A DNA stretch of 38,839 nucleotides, from assembly GCF_004348595.1 (NCBI RefSeq), contig NZ_SMKD01000047.1:1-38839 (forward strand). Direction: 5' to 3'. This DNA comes from Micromonospora sp. KC723. Lineage in GTDB: Bacteria; Actinomycetota; Actinomycetes; Mycobacteriales; Micromonosporaceae. This document shows, in pieces, positions 8,301 to 15,444 of the stretch (position 1 is its first letter; every line of letters begins with the position of its first letter). The position numbers and the translations under genes are program-made. Under the pieces are notes generated by a model that searched no databases, was not told the DNA's origin, and worked only from the letters and a program-made list of their open reading frames with translations.

Positions 8301-9745
8301 TCAAGGGGATCAGCAAGGCCCGCACCGGCACCGGGTACGGCGGCGGGGCACCCGGCGCCGTACCGCAGGCGGACGACGCCTGGACCCGGGTCGCCAACCT
8401 GCCCGCGGCGATCTTCGACAACGCGGCGGCCAACCTGGACGGGAAGGTGTACTCCGTCGGCGGGGGCAGCGACACCGGCACCGAGCGCCGGGCCTGGGTG
8501 TACGACCCGGCCGCCGGAGCCTGGTCGGCCCTGCCCGACCTGCCTCGCGCCCGGTCCAAGCCGGCCGCCGTGGCGGTGTCCGGCAAGCTCTACGTGATCG
8601 GCGGCTGGGGTAGCGACGGCGCACCCGACCCGACGGTCGACGTCTTCGACCCGCAGGCCGGCACCTGGAGCACCCTGGCCGGCGCGGTGAATCCGGCGCC
8701 CGCCGCCGCGGCCGGCGTGGCCGTGGTCGGTGACCGGGTGCACCTGGTGGGCGGCTGCGTCGACAGCAGTTGCACCGACTCGCAGAAGCTGGTGGTGTTC
8801 GACGCCCGCAGCGGCACGTTCCGCGCCGGGGCCAACTACCCGCATGCGGTCTCCTGGGCCTCCTGTGGTGGCATCGGCACGCAGGTGTACTGCGCCGGGG
8901 GCGTCGCCGCCACCGCGTACACGGACGCCTGGCGGTACGACCCGGCCGCCGACCAGTGGCACCCGCTGCCGAACCTGCCGGTCGACCTGTGGGCGTCGCA
9001 GTACACGTCGGCCGGGGGGATGCTGGTGCTGGCCGGCGGGGTGACCGCCAACTCGACCGCGGTGACCAATCGGACGATCGGTTACGACCCGGTCGCCGGG
9101 GCCTGGCGGAACCTGCCCAACGCCCAGTTCGGGCGGTACCGGGGTGCTGCCGCGTGCGGGGCGTACAAGATCGGTGGCTCGCCCAGCTCGTTCGTCGGAT
9201 CGGTGGAGAGCGAGCGGCTCGGCGGGCTGGAGGGCTGCGCGACGGCCACCGACCTGCCCTGGCTGGCCACCACGCCGACCGGCTTCACGCTGGCGCCGGG
9301 CGCGTCCCGGACGGTCACCGTCACGCTGACCGCCACGGCCGAGGCCGGCGTGCTCCAGCCCGGGGCGTACTCGGGCGGGCTTGGCGTCCGGGCGGACAGC
9401 CCGTACCCGCTGCCGGCGGTCGCGGTGACGATGAACGTGTCGCCGCCGCCCAGCTGGGGCAAGCTCCAGGGCACGATCACCGGGCGCACCTGCGGCGGCG
9501 CGACGGTCGGGGTCCCGGCCACGGTCCGGGTGAACCGGGTGGATTCCACCACCGGGACGACGCTGACCGCCGACGGTCAGGGCCGCTACGCGTGGTGGCT
9601 GCCGAAGGGCCGCTACGAGGTGATCGTCGCCAAGGACGGCTGGGTGCCGGAGGTGCAGCGCACCCGGGTCGACGCGGGCATCGTCGGCACGCTCGACCTC
9701 GACCTGGATCCGGCCTCGTCCTGCACCGGGGCGACCGGTATCTGA
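5372..9745 (+). CDS. Secreted subtilisin-like (S8) protease with regulatory-like and Kelch-like C-terminal domains
   Basis: 1457 aa from GTG 5372. An N-terminal signal peptide (R-W-R-T-L-A-V-L-A-A-A-L-L-G then Ala-rich cleavage region) precedes an inhibitor-like propeptide (about residues 45-150). The S8 domain has Asp195 in V-A-N-I-D-S-G-V, His242 in N-S-H-G-T-H-T, the oxyanion Asn in F-S-A-G-N-S-G-P and Ser413 in G-T-S-M-A-A-P-H, so the catalytic triad is intact; it resembles bacillopeptidase F. After it come two carboxypeptidase-regulatory-like beta domains (about 488-650), a jelly-roll/MAM-like segment (about 667-820), another regulatory-like domain (about 828-915), a Kelch-like propeller (about 1000-1290, repeated V-Y-x-V-G-G and Y-D-P-A motifs), and a final regulatory-like domain. 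Probably exported and acting on or outside the wall. The antisense strand is also open but is a shadow. Confidence 0.9.
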   Translation: MFERPTGRPVRWRTLAVLAAALLGITAQPAVPAVAAPAAPRATVDRPVLDTLATNHTATFLVYLREQAPLAEAARVRGADGRAREVHRLLTTTAERTQRDLRSTLDARKAPHTAYWIANALRVTGDRALLDSIAARPDVARIAPTRSYPLVHPAERTAARAGTRAAEWGLTSIKAPQVWDEFGVRGEGLVVANIDSGVQFDHPALVKAYRGNLGNGSFDHQHNWYDPAGICPTAAPCDNNSHGTHTMGTMVGDDGAGNQIGVAPGARWIAAKGCESDSCSDASLLAAGQWVLAPTDLDGRNPRPDLRPDIVNNSWGGSGGDPWYQQTVAAWRAAGIFPAFSAGNSGPACGSAGSPGDNPNAYAVGSYEANGAISRFSGRGAASRPDVKPNIAAPGGNVRSSVPGGYAAFSGTSMAAPHVAGTVALVWSAAPALRGDVANTEALLDDTATDVDALDCGGTADDNNVFGEGRLDAYTAVRQAPRGPAARISGTVTAAADGTPVAGATVGAGERAATTGPDGRYTLTVPAGEVTLTVTAYGFSSQTVTVTAPEGGAVTRDFALTATPTVTVSGRVTDGSGHGWPLYARIDVTGRPGGPIFTDPVTGRYAFTVPADATYRLTVTARYPGYRTVTRDVSAGAGAVTADVAVPVEAACTAAGYTGSLSAPSLTQSFDGRATPDGWTVRNRTDKGGWAFDDPGARGNLTGGGGGFAIIDSDKLGAGNTQDTDLVTPPVDLSRSAAPLLRFRSDWRAVGVSDTADVDVSTDAGASWTNVWHQTASRRGPRVEEVPLAPAAGASAALVRFRFKGTFAWWWQVDDVELVNRDCLPTPGGLVVGATTDRNTGTALNGVTVTSVDRPADRGVSAATPDDPNLPDGFYHLFSGLTGEHPFTASRPPYATATRPVTVVADEVRRADLALAAGRLTVSTTDVEAHQPYGSTRTARVTVRNTGTAPAEVELLERGGRFELLSSAGAPLREQTVKGISKARTGTGYGGGAPGAVPQADDAWTRVANLPAAIFDNAAANLDGKVYSVGGGSDTGTERRAWVYDPAAGAWSALPDLPRARSKPAAVAVSGKLYVIGGWGSDGAPDPTVDVFDPQAGTWSTLAGAVNPAPAAAAGVAVVGDRVHLVGGCVDSSCTDSQKLVVFDARSGTFRAGANYPHAVSWASCGGIGTQVYCAGGVAATAYTDAWRYDPAADQWHPLPNLPVDLWASQYTSAGGMLVLAGGVTANSTAVTNRTIGYDPVAGAWRNLPNAQFGRYRGAAACGAYKIGGSPSSFVGSVESERLGGLEGCATATDLPWLATTPTGFTLAPGASRTVTVTLTATAEAGVLQPGAYSGGLGVRADSPYPLPAVAVTMNVSPPPSWGKLQGTITGRTCGGATVGVPATVRVNRVDSTTGTTLTADGQGRYAWWLPKGRYEVIVAKDGWVPEVQRTRVDAGIVGTLDLDLDPASSCTGATGI

Positions 9746-9760
9746 AGGATCGCGCCACCC

Positions 9761-9794
9761 GGTGGCCGTCGACCCGCGCGGGTCGACGGCCACC
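9761..9794. terminator. Perfect 34-bp palindrome, probable terminator of the subtilase gene
   Basis: The 15-bp arms GGTGGCCGTCGACCC and GGGTCGACGGCCACC flank a GCGC centre that is itself self-complementary, so all 34 bp are palindromic. It starts 15 nt after the subtilase stop. No U-tract follows, as is common for actinobacterial hairpin terminators. Confidence 0.7.
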
Positions 9795-9930
9795 GCCGTG
9801 CGTACCGACAGCCGGTGCATGATCGTCCGTGCGGCGGCCGGGACGCCCCTGGCCGACCGGCCAGCCACCCCATGGTGGCTGGTCGCCGCACCGGTCGGCA
9901 GGCCCGGCCCGCCGCCCGGGACGAGACTGG

Positions 9931-11037
9931 TTGACCGAACGGTCAGATCCGATTCGCGGCTCCCGGTACCGGCCGGTCGCCGGCAACCAGATCGCCATCC
10001 TGATCGCCTGCCGCAACGGGGCCAACACCATCGCCGGCGCGGTGTCCGCCGCCCGGGCCACCGGCGCCCCGGTGTACGTGGTTTCCGACGCCTCCACCGA
10101 CGGCACCGCCCGAGAGGCCGCGACGGCCGGGGCCGCAGTGCTGGAACTGACGCGCAACGTGGGCAAGCCGGCCGCGCTGCACGAGGGGTACGTCCGGTTC
10201 GGATTGGGCGGGCTGTTCCGGGCGGTCGTCATCCTCGACGACGACGTCCTGGTCGCGCCCGACTTCCTCGACCGGGCACTCGAGCAGTTGTCCGAACGGG
10301 TGGCGATCGTGGTCGGGCACAACGTCACCTGGTGGCCCCACGAGCGGCGGTGGAACCCCTGGCTGGCCAAACGCGCCTACAGCTACTGGAACTACCAGGC
10401 CGTCGTCCGCCGGTTGCAGAGTCACTTCAACGTGATGAACTGCATCTCCGGCTCGAACTCGCTCTACCGCACGGAACTGCTGGACGTGCTGCTGCCCCAG
10501 CAGCCGCCGTACATCGTCGACGACACCTACTGGGTGCTGGAGACGCACCGCCGCGGACTGGGCCGGGTGGTGTACGCCCCCCGGGCCGTCGCGCACCTGC
10601 AGGACCCGACGAACGGTCGGGACTGGTACAAGCAGAACCTGCGTTGGCTGTGGGGCACCTTCCAGGGGATCATCGGGCACCGCGTCGGACGCCGTAACAC
10701 CCGGTTCGACCGTGCGTACCTGCTGCTGATGCTGCACTGGGTGTTGTACGTGGCGGGCGCGCCGGTGACTCTCTGGCTGCTGGCGACCGCCGGCCCAGGG
10801 CTTGGCGTCGGCCTGCTGTTCCTGCTCGGCGGCCACGCGCTCTGGGTGGCGCTCGCCTCCTGGCGGCTGCGCCGTCCCCGCCTCCTGCTCTTTCTGCCGG
10901 TGATCGTCGTGGCCGACCAGCTGTACCGGGTGATCATGGTGCACGCCCTGGTCAAGGCCATCCGCCAACCCACGGTGGACCGCTGCGTGTGGGACTCCCC
11001 CGCACGCTTCGCGGTCCCCGCCGGATCGGACGCGTGA
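9931..11037 (+). CDS. Family 2 glycosyltransferase, processive hyaluronan/cellulose-synthase-like
   Basis: About 368 aa if started at TTG 9931; an in-frame GTG at 9829 exists but the 9829-9950 segment has codon use unlike the rest (CGA, TCA, GGA, CAT, ATT), so the later start is preferred although its SD is weak. GT2 landmarks: I-A-I-L-I-A-C-R-N-G (18-30), D-A-S-T-D-G-T (nucleotide-binding, 53-59), the D-D-D at 103-105 (metal/UDP-sugar binding), V-D-D-T (putative catalytic region, about 196-199) and Q-N-L-R-W (235-239), the Q-x-x-R-W acceptor/product motif of processive synthases. C-terminal hydrophobic helices (about 255-345) anchor it in the membrane. It probably polymerises a surface polysaccharide; sugar identity is not readable from sequence. 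It follows the subtilase hairpin by 136 nt. Confidence 0.82.
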   Translation: MTERSDPIRGSRYRPVAGNQIAILIACRNGANTIAGAVSAARATGAPVYVVSDASTDGTAREAATAGAAVLELTRNVGKPAALHEGYVRFGLGGLFRAVVILDDDVLVAPDFLDRALEQLSERVAIVVGHNVTWWPHERRWNPWLAKRAYSYWNYQAVVRRLQSHFNVMNCISGSNSLYRTELLDVLLPQQPPYIVDDTYWVLETHRRGLGRVVYAPRAVAHLQDPTNGRDWYKQNLRWLWGTFQGIIGHRVGRRNTRFDRAYLLLMLHWVLYVAGAPVTLWLLATAGPGLGVGLLFLLGGHALWVALASWRLRRPRLLLFLPVIVVADQLYRVIMVHALVKAIRQPTVDRCVWDSPARFAVPAGSDA

Positions 11038-11040
11038 AGG

Positions 11041-11188
11041 AGGTGAACATGTCCTCGAGCCAGGAACTTCCGCTACCGGCGCCTCGACGGCCGCCGTCGG
11101 CACGATCGGTGCGCTCGCTCTCGGCCTCGGCGCGGTGCTGGTTACCGTGGCACAGTGGGGCGCGAAGCTGCGTCGCCGCGGCAACTGA
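11041..11188 (+). pseudogene. Small single-pass membrane protein gene, apparently frameshifted (about 46 aa expected)
   Basis: ATG 11049 follows an excellent Shine-Dalgarno sequence (AAGGAGGTGAAC) and starts M-S-S-S-Q. In that frame the rest reads as a non-hydrophobic Arg/Ser/Pro string that runs far past the expected end. In the -1 frame, from GGA at 11063 to TGA at 11186-11188, the sequence codes for G-T-S-A-T-G-A-S-T-A-A-V, then a clean transmembrane helix (G-A-L-A-L-G-L-G-A-V-L-V-T-V) and a basic tail (K-L-R-R-R-G-N) with the GC3 pattern of coding sequence, but has no start codon of its own. One extra G at the CAGG position would join the two. Either a real mutation, a base-calling error, or a programmed -1 shift. 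A strong hairpin follows at 11202. Confidence 0.55.
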
Positions 11189-11201
11189 CGGACCAGACAG
11201 C

Positions 11202-11235
11202 CGGGGGTACGGCGCCCGTCCCCGCCGTACCCCCG
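11202..11235. terminator. Hairpin terminator after the small membrane protein
   Basis: A 13-bp stem (CGGGGGTACGGCG at 11202-11214 paired with 11223-11235) with an 8-nt loop lies 14 nt after the stop at 11188. It has no U-tract. Confidence 0.65.
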
Positions 11236-11319
11236 CCCCGGCCCCGGTCCGCCCGGCGGCCGCTCACCCAGGTCGCCGCGCTCCGGTGCCGACAACCCAT
11301 GCCGCCGCGTGACGCCGAT

Positions 11320-12204
11320 CTATCGACCGAACCGACGACCGATGATCCGGGAGACACGACCTGCGAGGAGCAGAGCGGCGAGCAGCGACACGCAGGCCAC
11401 GAGGAGCAGAAGAGCGCTGTCGCCGCCGGTGTGCCCCTTGTCCGACGTCCCGGTCACCGTGCCGGTGATCCAGACATGGAGATTGTCGGTGCGGGTGCTG
11501 AAGTCGGGACCGTGGTGGGGACAGGGTGGCCCAGTGCTGACCAAGGCCGCCAGCTCTGGTGTCCCGCCAGGCCGATCGCGGAAATACGGTCCGCCGGAGT
11601 CGTGCGGGCACGGGCTGGTGTCCTGGCGCGGGGCCTGGCCCGAGGTCTCGATCAGGATGTCGCCGACCGCGACGACGATGAACTCGCCGGTCTGCAACCG
11701 GGTCGTGGGGACGGCAGGGCCGCCGTCGGTGGACAGGCCATAGCCCGTCAAGCGAAGTGTCTCGCCCACCGCCGGAGGTTTGGTACCGATCCTCAGCGGA
11801 GCTATGCCGGTGACCGCGGTGCGGAGTTCGGCGAGGGCGACGTCGGCGGTTTCGGCCTGGTGCACCGCGACGACCTCGATCTCCTGCCCGTCTCGCCCCC
11901 GGAGGTCCGTGCGCCCGACAGTCGCGGTGGTACGGCGAGCCACGGTGCGGCCGACCCGTTGGCCGTTGACGTCTCGGAAGCAGTGCCCGGCGGTGATCAC
12001 CCAACGCGGTGCGATCAACGCGCCGGAGCACCAGCTGTCCCGGGTGCCGCCGCCCGGGGTTGGCAGGCCCGTCGCGGTGAGCAGGACTGAGAACCGGTAG
12101 TCGCCATCGGCCGCGTCCTCGCCGTACGCGATGGCTGCCGCACCAGATGCCCACAGGGGAATGACGGTTACGATCACCAGGAGAGCTACAGCGCTCTTTG
12201 TCAT
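11320..12204 (-). CDS. Membrane-anchored trypsin-like serine protease
   Basis: 294 aa from ATG 12204 (an in-frame TTG at 12216 is the alternative). Signal peptide at residues 1-24 (A-V-A-L-L-V-I-V-T-V-I-P-L-W-A-S-G-A-A-A). The chymotrypsin-fold triad is His74 (I-T-A-G-H-C), Asp121 (T-A-D-V-A-L-A) and Ser203 (C-P-H-D-S-G-G-P). The residue before Asp in the active-site loop is His rather than the usual Gly. Cysteines at 59/75 and in the active-site region (C199, C228) suggest two disulfides. A C-terminal helix (about 263-283) with a basic tail (R-I-I-G-R-R-F-G-R) anchors it with its catalytic domain outside. It diverges from a two-component system whose kinase has a small extracytoplasmic sensor, hinting at a linked regulatory module. 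Substrate unknown. Confidence 0.85.
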   Translation of the reverse strand: MTKSAVALLVIVTVIPLWASGAAAIAYGEDAADGDYRFSVLLTATGLPTPGGGTRDSWCSGALIAPRWVITAGHCFRDVNGQRVGRTVARRTTATVGRTDLRGRDGQEIEVVAVHQAETADVALAELRTAVTGIAPLRIGTKPPAVGETLRLTGYGLSTDGGPAVPTTRLQTGEFIVVAVGDILIETSGQAPRQDTSPCPHDSGGPYFRDRPGGTPELAALVSTGPPCPHHGPDFSTRTDNLHVWITGTVTGTSDKGHTGGDSALLLLVACVSLLAALLLAGRVSRIIGRRFGR

Positions 12205-12220
12205 GATTCTACGCAAGGAG

Positions 12221-12269
12221 CATCACCGGAACCAACAGGTCGGGCAGGGACCAAACCATGATCGGAACC
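12221..12269. repeat. Imperfect 13-bp direct repeats in the protease/two-component intergenic region
   Basis: CATCACCGGAACC (12221-12233) and CATGATCGGAACC (12257-12269) agree at 11 of 13 positions and lie 36 bp apart between the divergent protease and response-regulator genes. They could be a regulator binding site; nothing else confirms this. Confidence 0.3.
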
Positions 12270-12361
12270 TGTCGGTCAGCGGGGCGTCAGTGCCGTCCTT
12301 ACGCATTCTTTATCCGCGCTGTGCGAACTTGTCGGCGGTGGGCGAAGGAGGGGGACGCGGC

Positions 12362-13021
12362 GTGCGGGTGCTGGTGGCGGACGACGAACGACTGCTGGCC
12401 GAGACCGTGGCCGAAGGACTGCGCCGGCTGTCCATGGCGGTCGACGTGGTCTACGACGGGGACAGCGCCCTGGAACGGGTCGGCGTCAACCAGTACGACG
12501 TGGCCGTCGTCGACCGGGACATGCCGGGGCGGACCGGCGACGAGGTGTGCCGCTGGATCGTCGGCTCCGGCGCAGGTACCCGCGTACTTCTGCTGACCGC
12601 CGCAGCCGGCAGCCGCGACCGCGTCGAGGGTCTCGGCCTCGGCGCCGACGACTACCTGACCAAGCCGTTCGCGTTCGCCGAACTCGTCGCCCGGATACAA
12701 GCCCTGGCCCGGCGTTCGGGCGCCGCGCTGCCACCGGTGCTGGACCGCGACGGAATCATGCTCGATGTCACGCGGCACACGGCCGTGCGGGACGGGCGGG
12801 TGCTGGCGTTGTCGCCCAAGGAGTTCGCCGTTCTCCACGTCCTGATGCGTGCCGGCGGCCGGGTGGTCAGCGCCGAGGACCTGTTGGAGAAGGCCTGGGA
12901 CGAACACGCCGACCCGTTCACCAACTCGGTCCGCATGACCATCATGACGCTGCGGCGGAAGCTGGGCCGCCCCGAGGTGATCCACACGGTCCCCCGCGCG
13001 GGATATCGTCTCGGGTCATGA
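12362..13021 (+). CDS. OmpR-family response regulator
   Basis: 219 aa from GTG 12362 with a GGAGGGGG Shine-Dalgarno about 8 nt upstream. The receiver domain has Asp7-Asp8, phospho-acceptor Asp51 (A-V-V-D-R-D-M-P-G), Thr79 (L-L-L-T-A) and Lys101 (Y-L-T-K-P-F), all in canonical positions. The C-terminal half is a trans_reg_C winged helix (S-P-K-E-F-A-V-L-H-V-L-M, R-M-T-I-M-T-L-R-R-K-L-G, H-T-V-P-R-A-G-Y-R-L). It is a standard phosphorylation-controlled DNA-binding regulator, cytoplasmic. Its stop overlaps the histidine kinase start (ATGA, 13018-13021), so the pair is co-translated. It diverges from the membrane-anchored trypsin-like protease and may regulate it. Confidence 0.92.
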   Translation: MRVLVADDERLLAETVAEGLRRLSMAVDVVYDGDSALERVGVNQYDVAVVDRDMPGRTGDEVCRWIVGSGAGTRVLLLTAAAGSRDRVEGLGLGADDYLTKPFAFAELVARIQALARRSGAALPPVLDRDGIMLDVTRHTAVRDGRVLALSPKEFAVLHVLMRAGGRVVSAEDLLEKAWDEHADPFTNSVRMTIMTLRRKLGRPEVIHTVPRAGYRLGS

Positions 13022-14121
13022 ACGTCCGGTCACCGGGCCGACGGATCCTCGTGCTGTGCGGCGTCCTCCTCGTCGCGGGCCAGTCCGCGCCGCTGGTCGC
13101 GGAGCACCTGCTCGGGTGGTGGCGCGAGTTCGGACCCGAGTGGTGCGTCGTCCCGGCGGGTCGCGCGCCGGACAGTGACGCCTCGTTCGTCTGTGTGCAG
13201 GTCTTCCGGCGGCCCAGCATCCCCATGGTGGCGACCCTGGTGGTCATGCTGGCGCTCCTGCTGGTCGCCGCGTACCCGGCAACGCGATGGTGCCTGCGGC
13301 CGGTCCGCGACCTGGCCCGGGGGATGGAGAACGTCGGGCCGCAGAACCTCGGCCATCGGCTGCATCCCGGCCCGGGCCGCGACGAGCTGGCCGAACTCGG
13401 CCGCGCCATCGACGAGATGATGGACCGCATAGCCGTCGGGTACGAGGCGCAGCGCAGGTTCGCCGCGGACGCCTCCCATGAGTTGCGCACCCCCCTCGCG
13501 GTCCAGCGGACACTGATCGAGGTCGGCATGGCCGGGAGCCTGACAGCCGATCAGCTCAGCCTCCTCACGACCCAGTTGCTGAAGACGAACGAGCGCAACG
13601 AGCGCCTGATCGAAGGGCTGCTGGTGCTCAGCGAGAGCGACCGGGGCCTGGTCGTCCGGGCACCGCAGCGGCTGGATCGGATCGTCGCCACGGTGCTCGA
13701 CGCCCACCGGGCACGTGCGGCCGAGGCCGGAGTGGCGATCACCAGCATGCTGCGGCCACGGGTGGTGCTCGGCGAGCAGGTGTTGCTGGAGCGGCTGGTC
13801 ACCAACCTCGTGCAGAATGCCCTGAAGTACAACCGCGCAGACGGCACCATCGATGTGCGGGTCGGTGAGGATCCGGCCCTGGTCGTGTCGAACACCGGAG
13901 ACGACGTGCCTCCCGAGGAGGTCCCCGCGCTGTTCGAGCCCTTCCGGCGCCGATCCGGCACCCGCGTCGACCACAGCGGCGGCGCCGGCCTCGGGCTGGC
14001 GATTGCCCGTTCGATCACCCGTGCTCACGAAGGCACCATTGCGGCGTCGTCCACCGGCCACGACGGGCTGCGCGTCCAGGTGTCGTTTCCGGCGGTGTCG
14101 TCGAAGGGCGCCACGGCCTGA
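13018..14121 (+). CDS. Sensor histidine kinase
   Basis: 367 aa. Two transmembrane helices, about 8-28 and 69-88, enclose a short extracytoplasmic loop of roughly 40 residues that contains two cysteines (C43, C59) which may form a disulfide. A HAMP domain follows (R-P-V-R-D-L-A to I-D-E-M-M-D-R, about 94-140). The HisKA H-box has His154 (D-A-S-H-E-L-R-T-P-L), the N-box N-L-V-Q-N-A-L-K-Y-N (263-272), G1 S-N-T-G-D-D, F-box F-E-P-F-R and G2 G-A-G-L-G-L-A-I. All catalytic elements are intact. It phosphorylates the response regulator encoded immediately upstream with overlapping ATGA. The small sensor loop suggests it senses envelope state or redox rather than a large ligand; that is inference. Confidence 0.92.
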   Translation: MNVRSPGRRILVLCGVLLVAGQSAPLVAEHLLGWWREFGPEWCVVPAGRAPDSDASFVCVQVFRRPSIPMVATLVVMLALLLVAAYPATRWCLRPVRDLARGMENVGPQNLGHRLHPGPGRDELAELGRAIDEMMDRIAVGYEAQRRFAADASHELRTPLAVQRTLIEVGMAGSLTADQLSLLTTQLLKTNERNERLIEGLLVLSESDRGLVVRAPQRLDRIVATVLDAHRARAAEAGVAITSMLRPRVVLGEQVLLERLVTNLVQNALKYNRADGTIDVRVGEDPALVVSNTGDDVPPEEVPALFEPFRRRSGTRVDHSGGAGLGLAIARSITRAHEGTIAASSTGHDGLRVQVSFPAVSSKGATA

Positions 14122-14153
14122 GCGGGCATCAGCGGGATTCTGATTCACGGTAC

Positions 14154-14194
14154 GGCTCGGGCCGGTCGCCCCGTCGGGGCGACCGGCCCGAGCC
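14154..14194. terminator. Strong bidirectional hairpin terminator
   Basis: A perfect 19-bp stem, GGCTCGGGCCGGTCGCCCC (14154-14172) paired with 14176-14194, with a 3-nt GTC loop. It sits between the converging histidine kinase and sseC genes, so it can serve both strands. No U-tract. Confidence 0.8.
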
Positions 14195-14207
14195 GATCAG
14201 AGCGTGG

Positions 14208-14531
14208 TCAGGCAGCGACCGTGACGACAACCTCGTTGATGCCACGCGCGGCGGTCACCGCGGTGTCACCGTTGCCGTACCGGGACAGGGCCCGCAGCGT
14301 CCAGTCGCCCGGGGCCGCGAAGAAGCGGAACTGGCCGGCCGGGGAGGTGACCACCTCCGCGGTGAACTCACCGGTCGAGTCGAGCAGCCGGACGTACGCG
14401 CCCGGCACGACCTCGCCCGCGTCGGAACGGACGACACCGGTGATGACGGTCTCCTTCTCAAGGTCCAGGCTGGCCGGCAGCGGGGCGGCCTGGTCGGGAG
14501 CGGCGCAACCGGCGGCGGTAGGAGCAGTCAT
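14208..14531 (-). CDS. sseC: SseC-like DUF1416 protein
   Basis: 107 aa from ATG 14531. It begins M-T-A-P-T-A-A-G-C-A-A-P and contains the DUF1416 core: V-I-T-G-V-V-R-S-D-A-G, Y-V-R-L-L-D-S-T-G-E-F-T-A-E-V, G-Q-F-R-F-F-A-A-P-G-D-W-T-L-R. It is a small carboxypeptidase-regulatory/beta-sandwich-like domain. Mycobacterial SseC proteins encoded next to cysA2/cysA3 are the same family and are thought to take part in sulfur metabolism, though no biochemical role is established. It starts 5 nt after the stop of the sulfurtransferase gene (stop at 14537), so the two are an operon behind the cysteine leader peptide. The N-terminal Cys9 is noted but its importance is unknown. Confidence 0.85.
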   Translation of the reverse strand: MTAPTAAGCAAPDQAAPLPASLDLEKETVITGVVRSDAGEVVPGAYVRLLDSTGEFTAEVVTSPAGQFRFFAAPGDWTLRALSRYGNGDTAVTAARGINEVVVTVAA

Positions 14532-14536
14532 GGTGA

Positions 14537-15385
14537 TCAGGCCTCCCCGGGCTCGTCGCCGAGCGCGACCGGCACGCCGACCAGCGAGCCGTACTCGGTC
14601 CAGGATCCGTCGTAGTTCTTCACGTTGCGGTGGCCGAGCAGCTCCTGCAGCACGAACCAGGTGTGCGAGGAGCGCTCGCCGATCCGGCAGTACGCGATGG
14701 TCTCCTTGCTGTCGTCCAGCCCGGCGTCGGCGTAGATCTTGCGCAGCTCGTCGTCGGACTTGAAGGTGCCGTCCTCGTTGGCCGCCTTGGACCACGGCAC
14801 GCTGATGGCGGTGGGCACGTGGCCCGCGCGCTGCGCCTGCTCCTGCGGCAGGTGGGCGGGGGCGAGCAGCCGACCGGCGTACTCGTCGGGGCTGCGCACG
14901 TCGACCAGGTTCTTGCTGCCGATGGCGGCCACCACGTCGTCCCGGAAGGCGCGGATGGAGGTGTCCGGCTCCTGCGCGACGTACTGCGTTCGGGGGCGCT
15001 CCACCTTGTCGGTCACCAGGGGACGGGCGTCCAGCTCCCACTTCTTGCGACCGCCGTCGAGCAGCTTGACGTCGCGGTGACCGTAGAGCTTGAAGTACCA
15101 GTACGCGTACGCGGCGAACCAGTTGTTGTTGCCGCCGTAGAGGATGACGGTGTCGTCGTTGGCGATGCCCCGCTCCGACAGGAGCGCCTCGAACTGGGTC
15201 TTGTTGACGAAGTCCCGGCGGACCGGGTCCTGCAGGTCGGTCTTCCAGTCGAGCTTGATCGCCCCGGCGATGTGGCCGGTGTCATAGGCCGAGGTGTCCT
15301 CGTCGACCTCGACGAAGACGACGCCCGGGGCGTCGATGTTCTTCTCGGCCCAGTCGGCCGAGACGAGTGCGGTGTCGCGACTCAT
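14537..15385 (-). CDS. Thiosulfate sulfurtransferase (CysA2/SseA-type rhodanese)
   Basis: 282 aa with two rhodanese domains. The C-terminal active site is C233 in A-Y-C-R-I-G-E-R-S-S, the CRIGER loop of actinobacterial thiosulfate:cyanide sulfurtransferases (mycobacterial CysA2/CysA3); the N-terminal domain has D-D-T-V-I-L-Y-G-G-N-N in place of a catalytic cysteine, as expected. It transfers sulfane sulfur, via a Cys persulfide, from thiosulfate to acceptors. Start ATG 15385 is supported by GGGAG about 8 nt upstream; frames extending to 15454 lack support. A long 5' region with a 25-aa cysteine leader lies upstream, implying cysteine-responsive control. The symbol cysA is avoided because it also names a sulfate ABC transporter. 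Confidence 0.92.
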   Translation of the reverse strand: MSRDTALVSADWAEKNIDAPGVVFVEVDEDTSAYDTGHIAGAIKLDWKTDLQDPVRRDFVNKTQFEALLSERGIANDDTVILYGGNNNWFAAYAYWYFKLYGHRDVKLLDGGRKKWELDARPLVTDKVERPRTQYVAQEPDTSIRAFRDDVVAAIGSKNLVDVRSPDEYAGRLLAPAHLPQEQAQRAGHVPTAISVPWSKAANEDGTFKSDDELRKIYADAGLDDSKETIAYCRIGERSSHTWFVLQELLGHRNVKNYDGSWTEYGSLVGVPVALGDEPGEA

Positions 15386-15444
15386 CAGATCACTCCCTGG
15401 TGAAGGATGGATGGTGAGCCAGCGCGGGGACGGAATCGGTGATT

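Noticed and set aside
6668..9868. A very long open frame antisense to the subtilase gene
   Set aside because: It is a shadow of the high-GC, stop-poor coding strand; its product is Arg/Gly/Pro-rich without domains, while the sense frame has an intact S8 protease with signal peptide.
9829..9930. GTG 9829 as the start of the glycosyltransferase
   Set aside because: The 34 extra codons have codon use unlike the rest (CGA, GGA, CAT, TCA, CCA) and no SD; TTG 9931 is preferred, though its own SD is weak, so this remains open.
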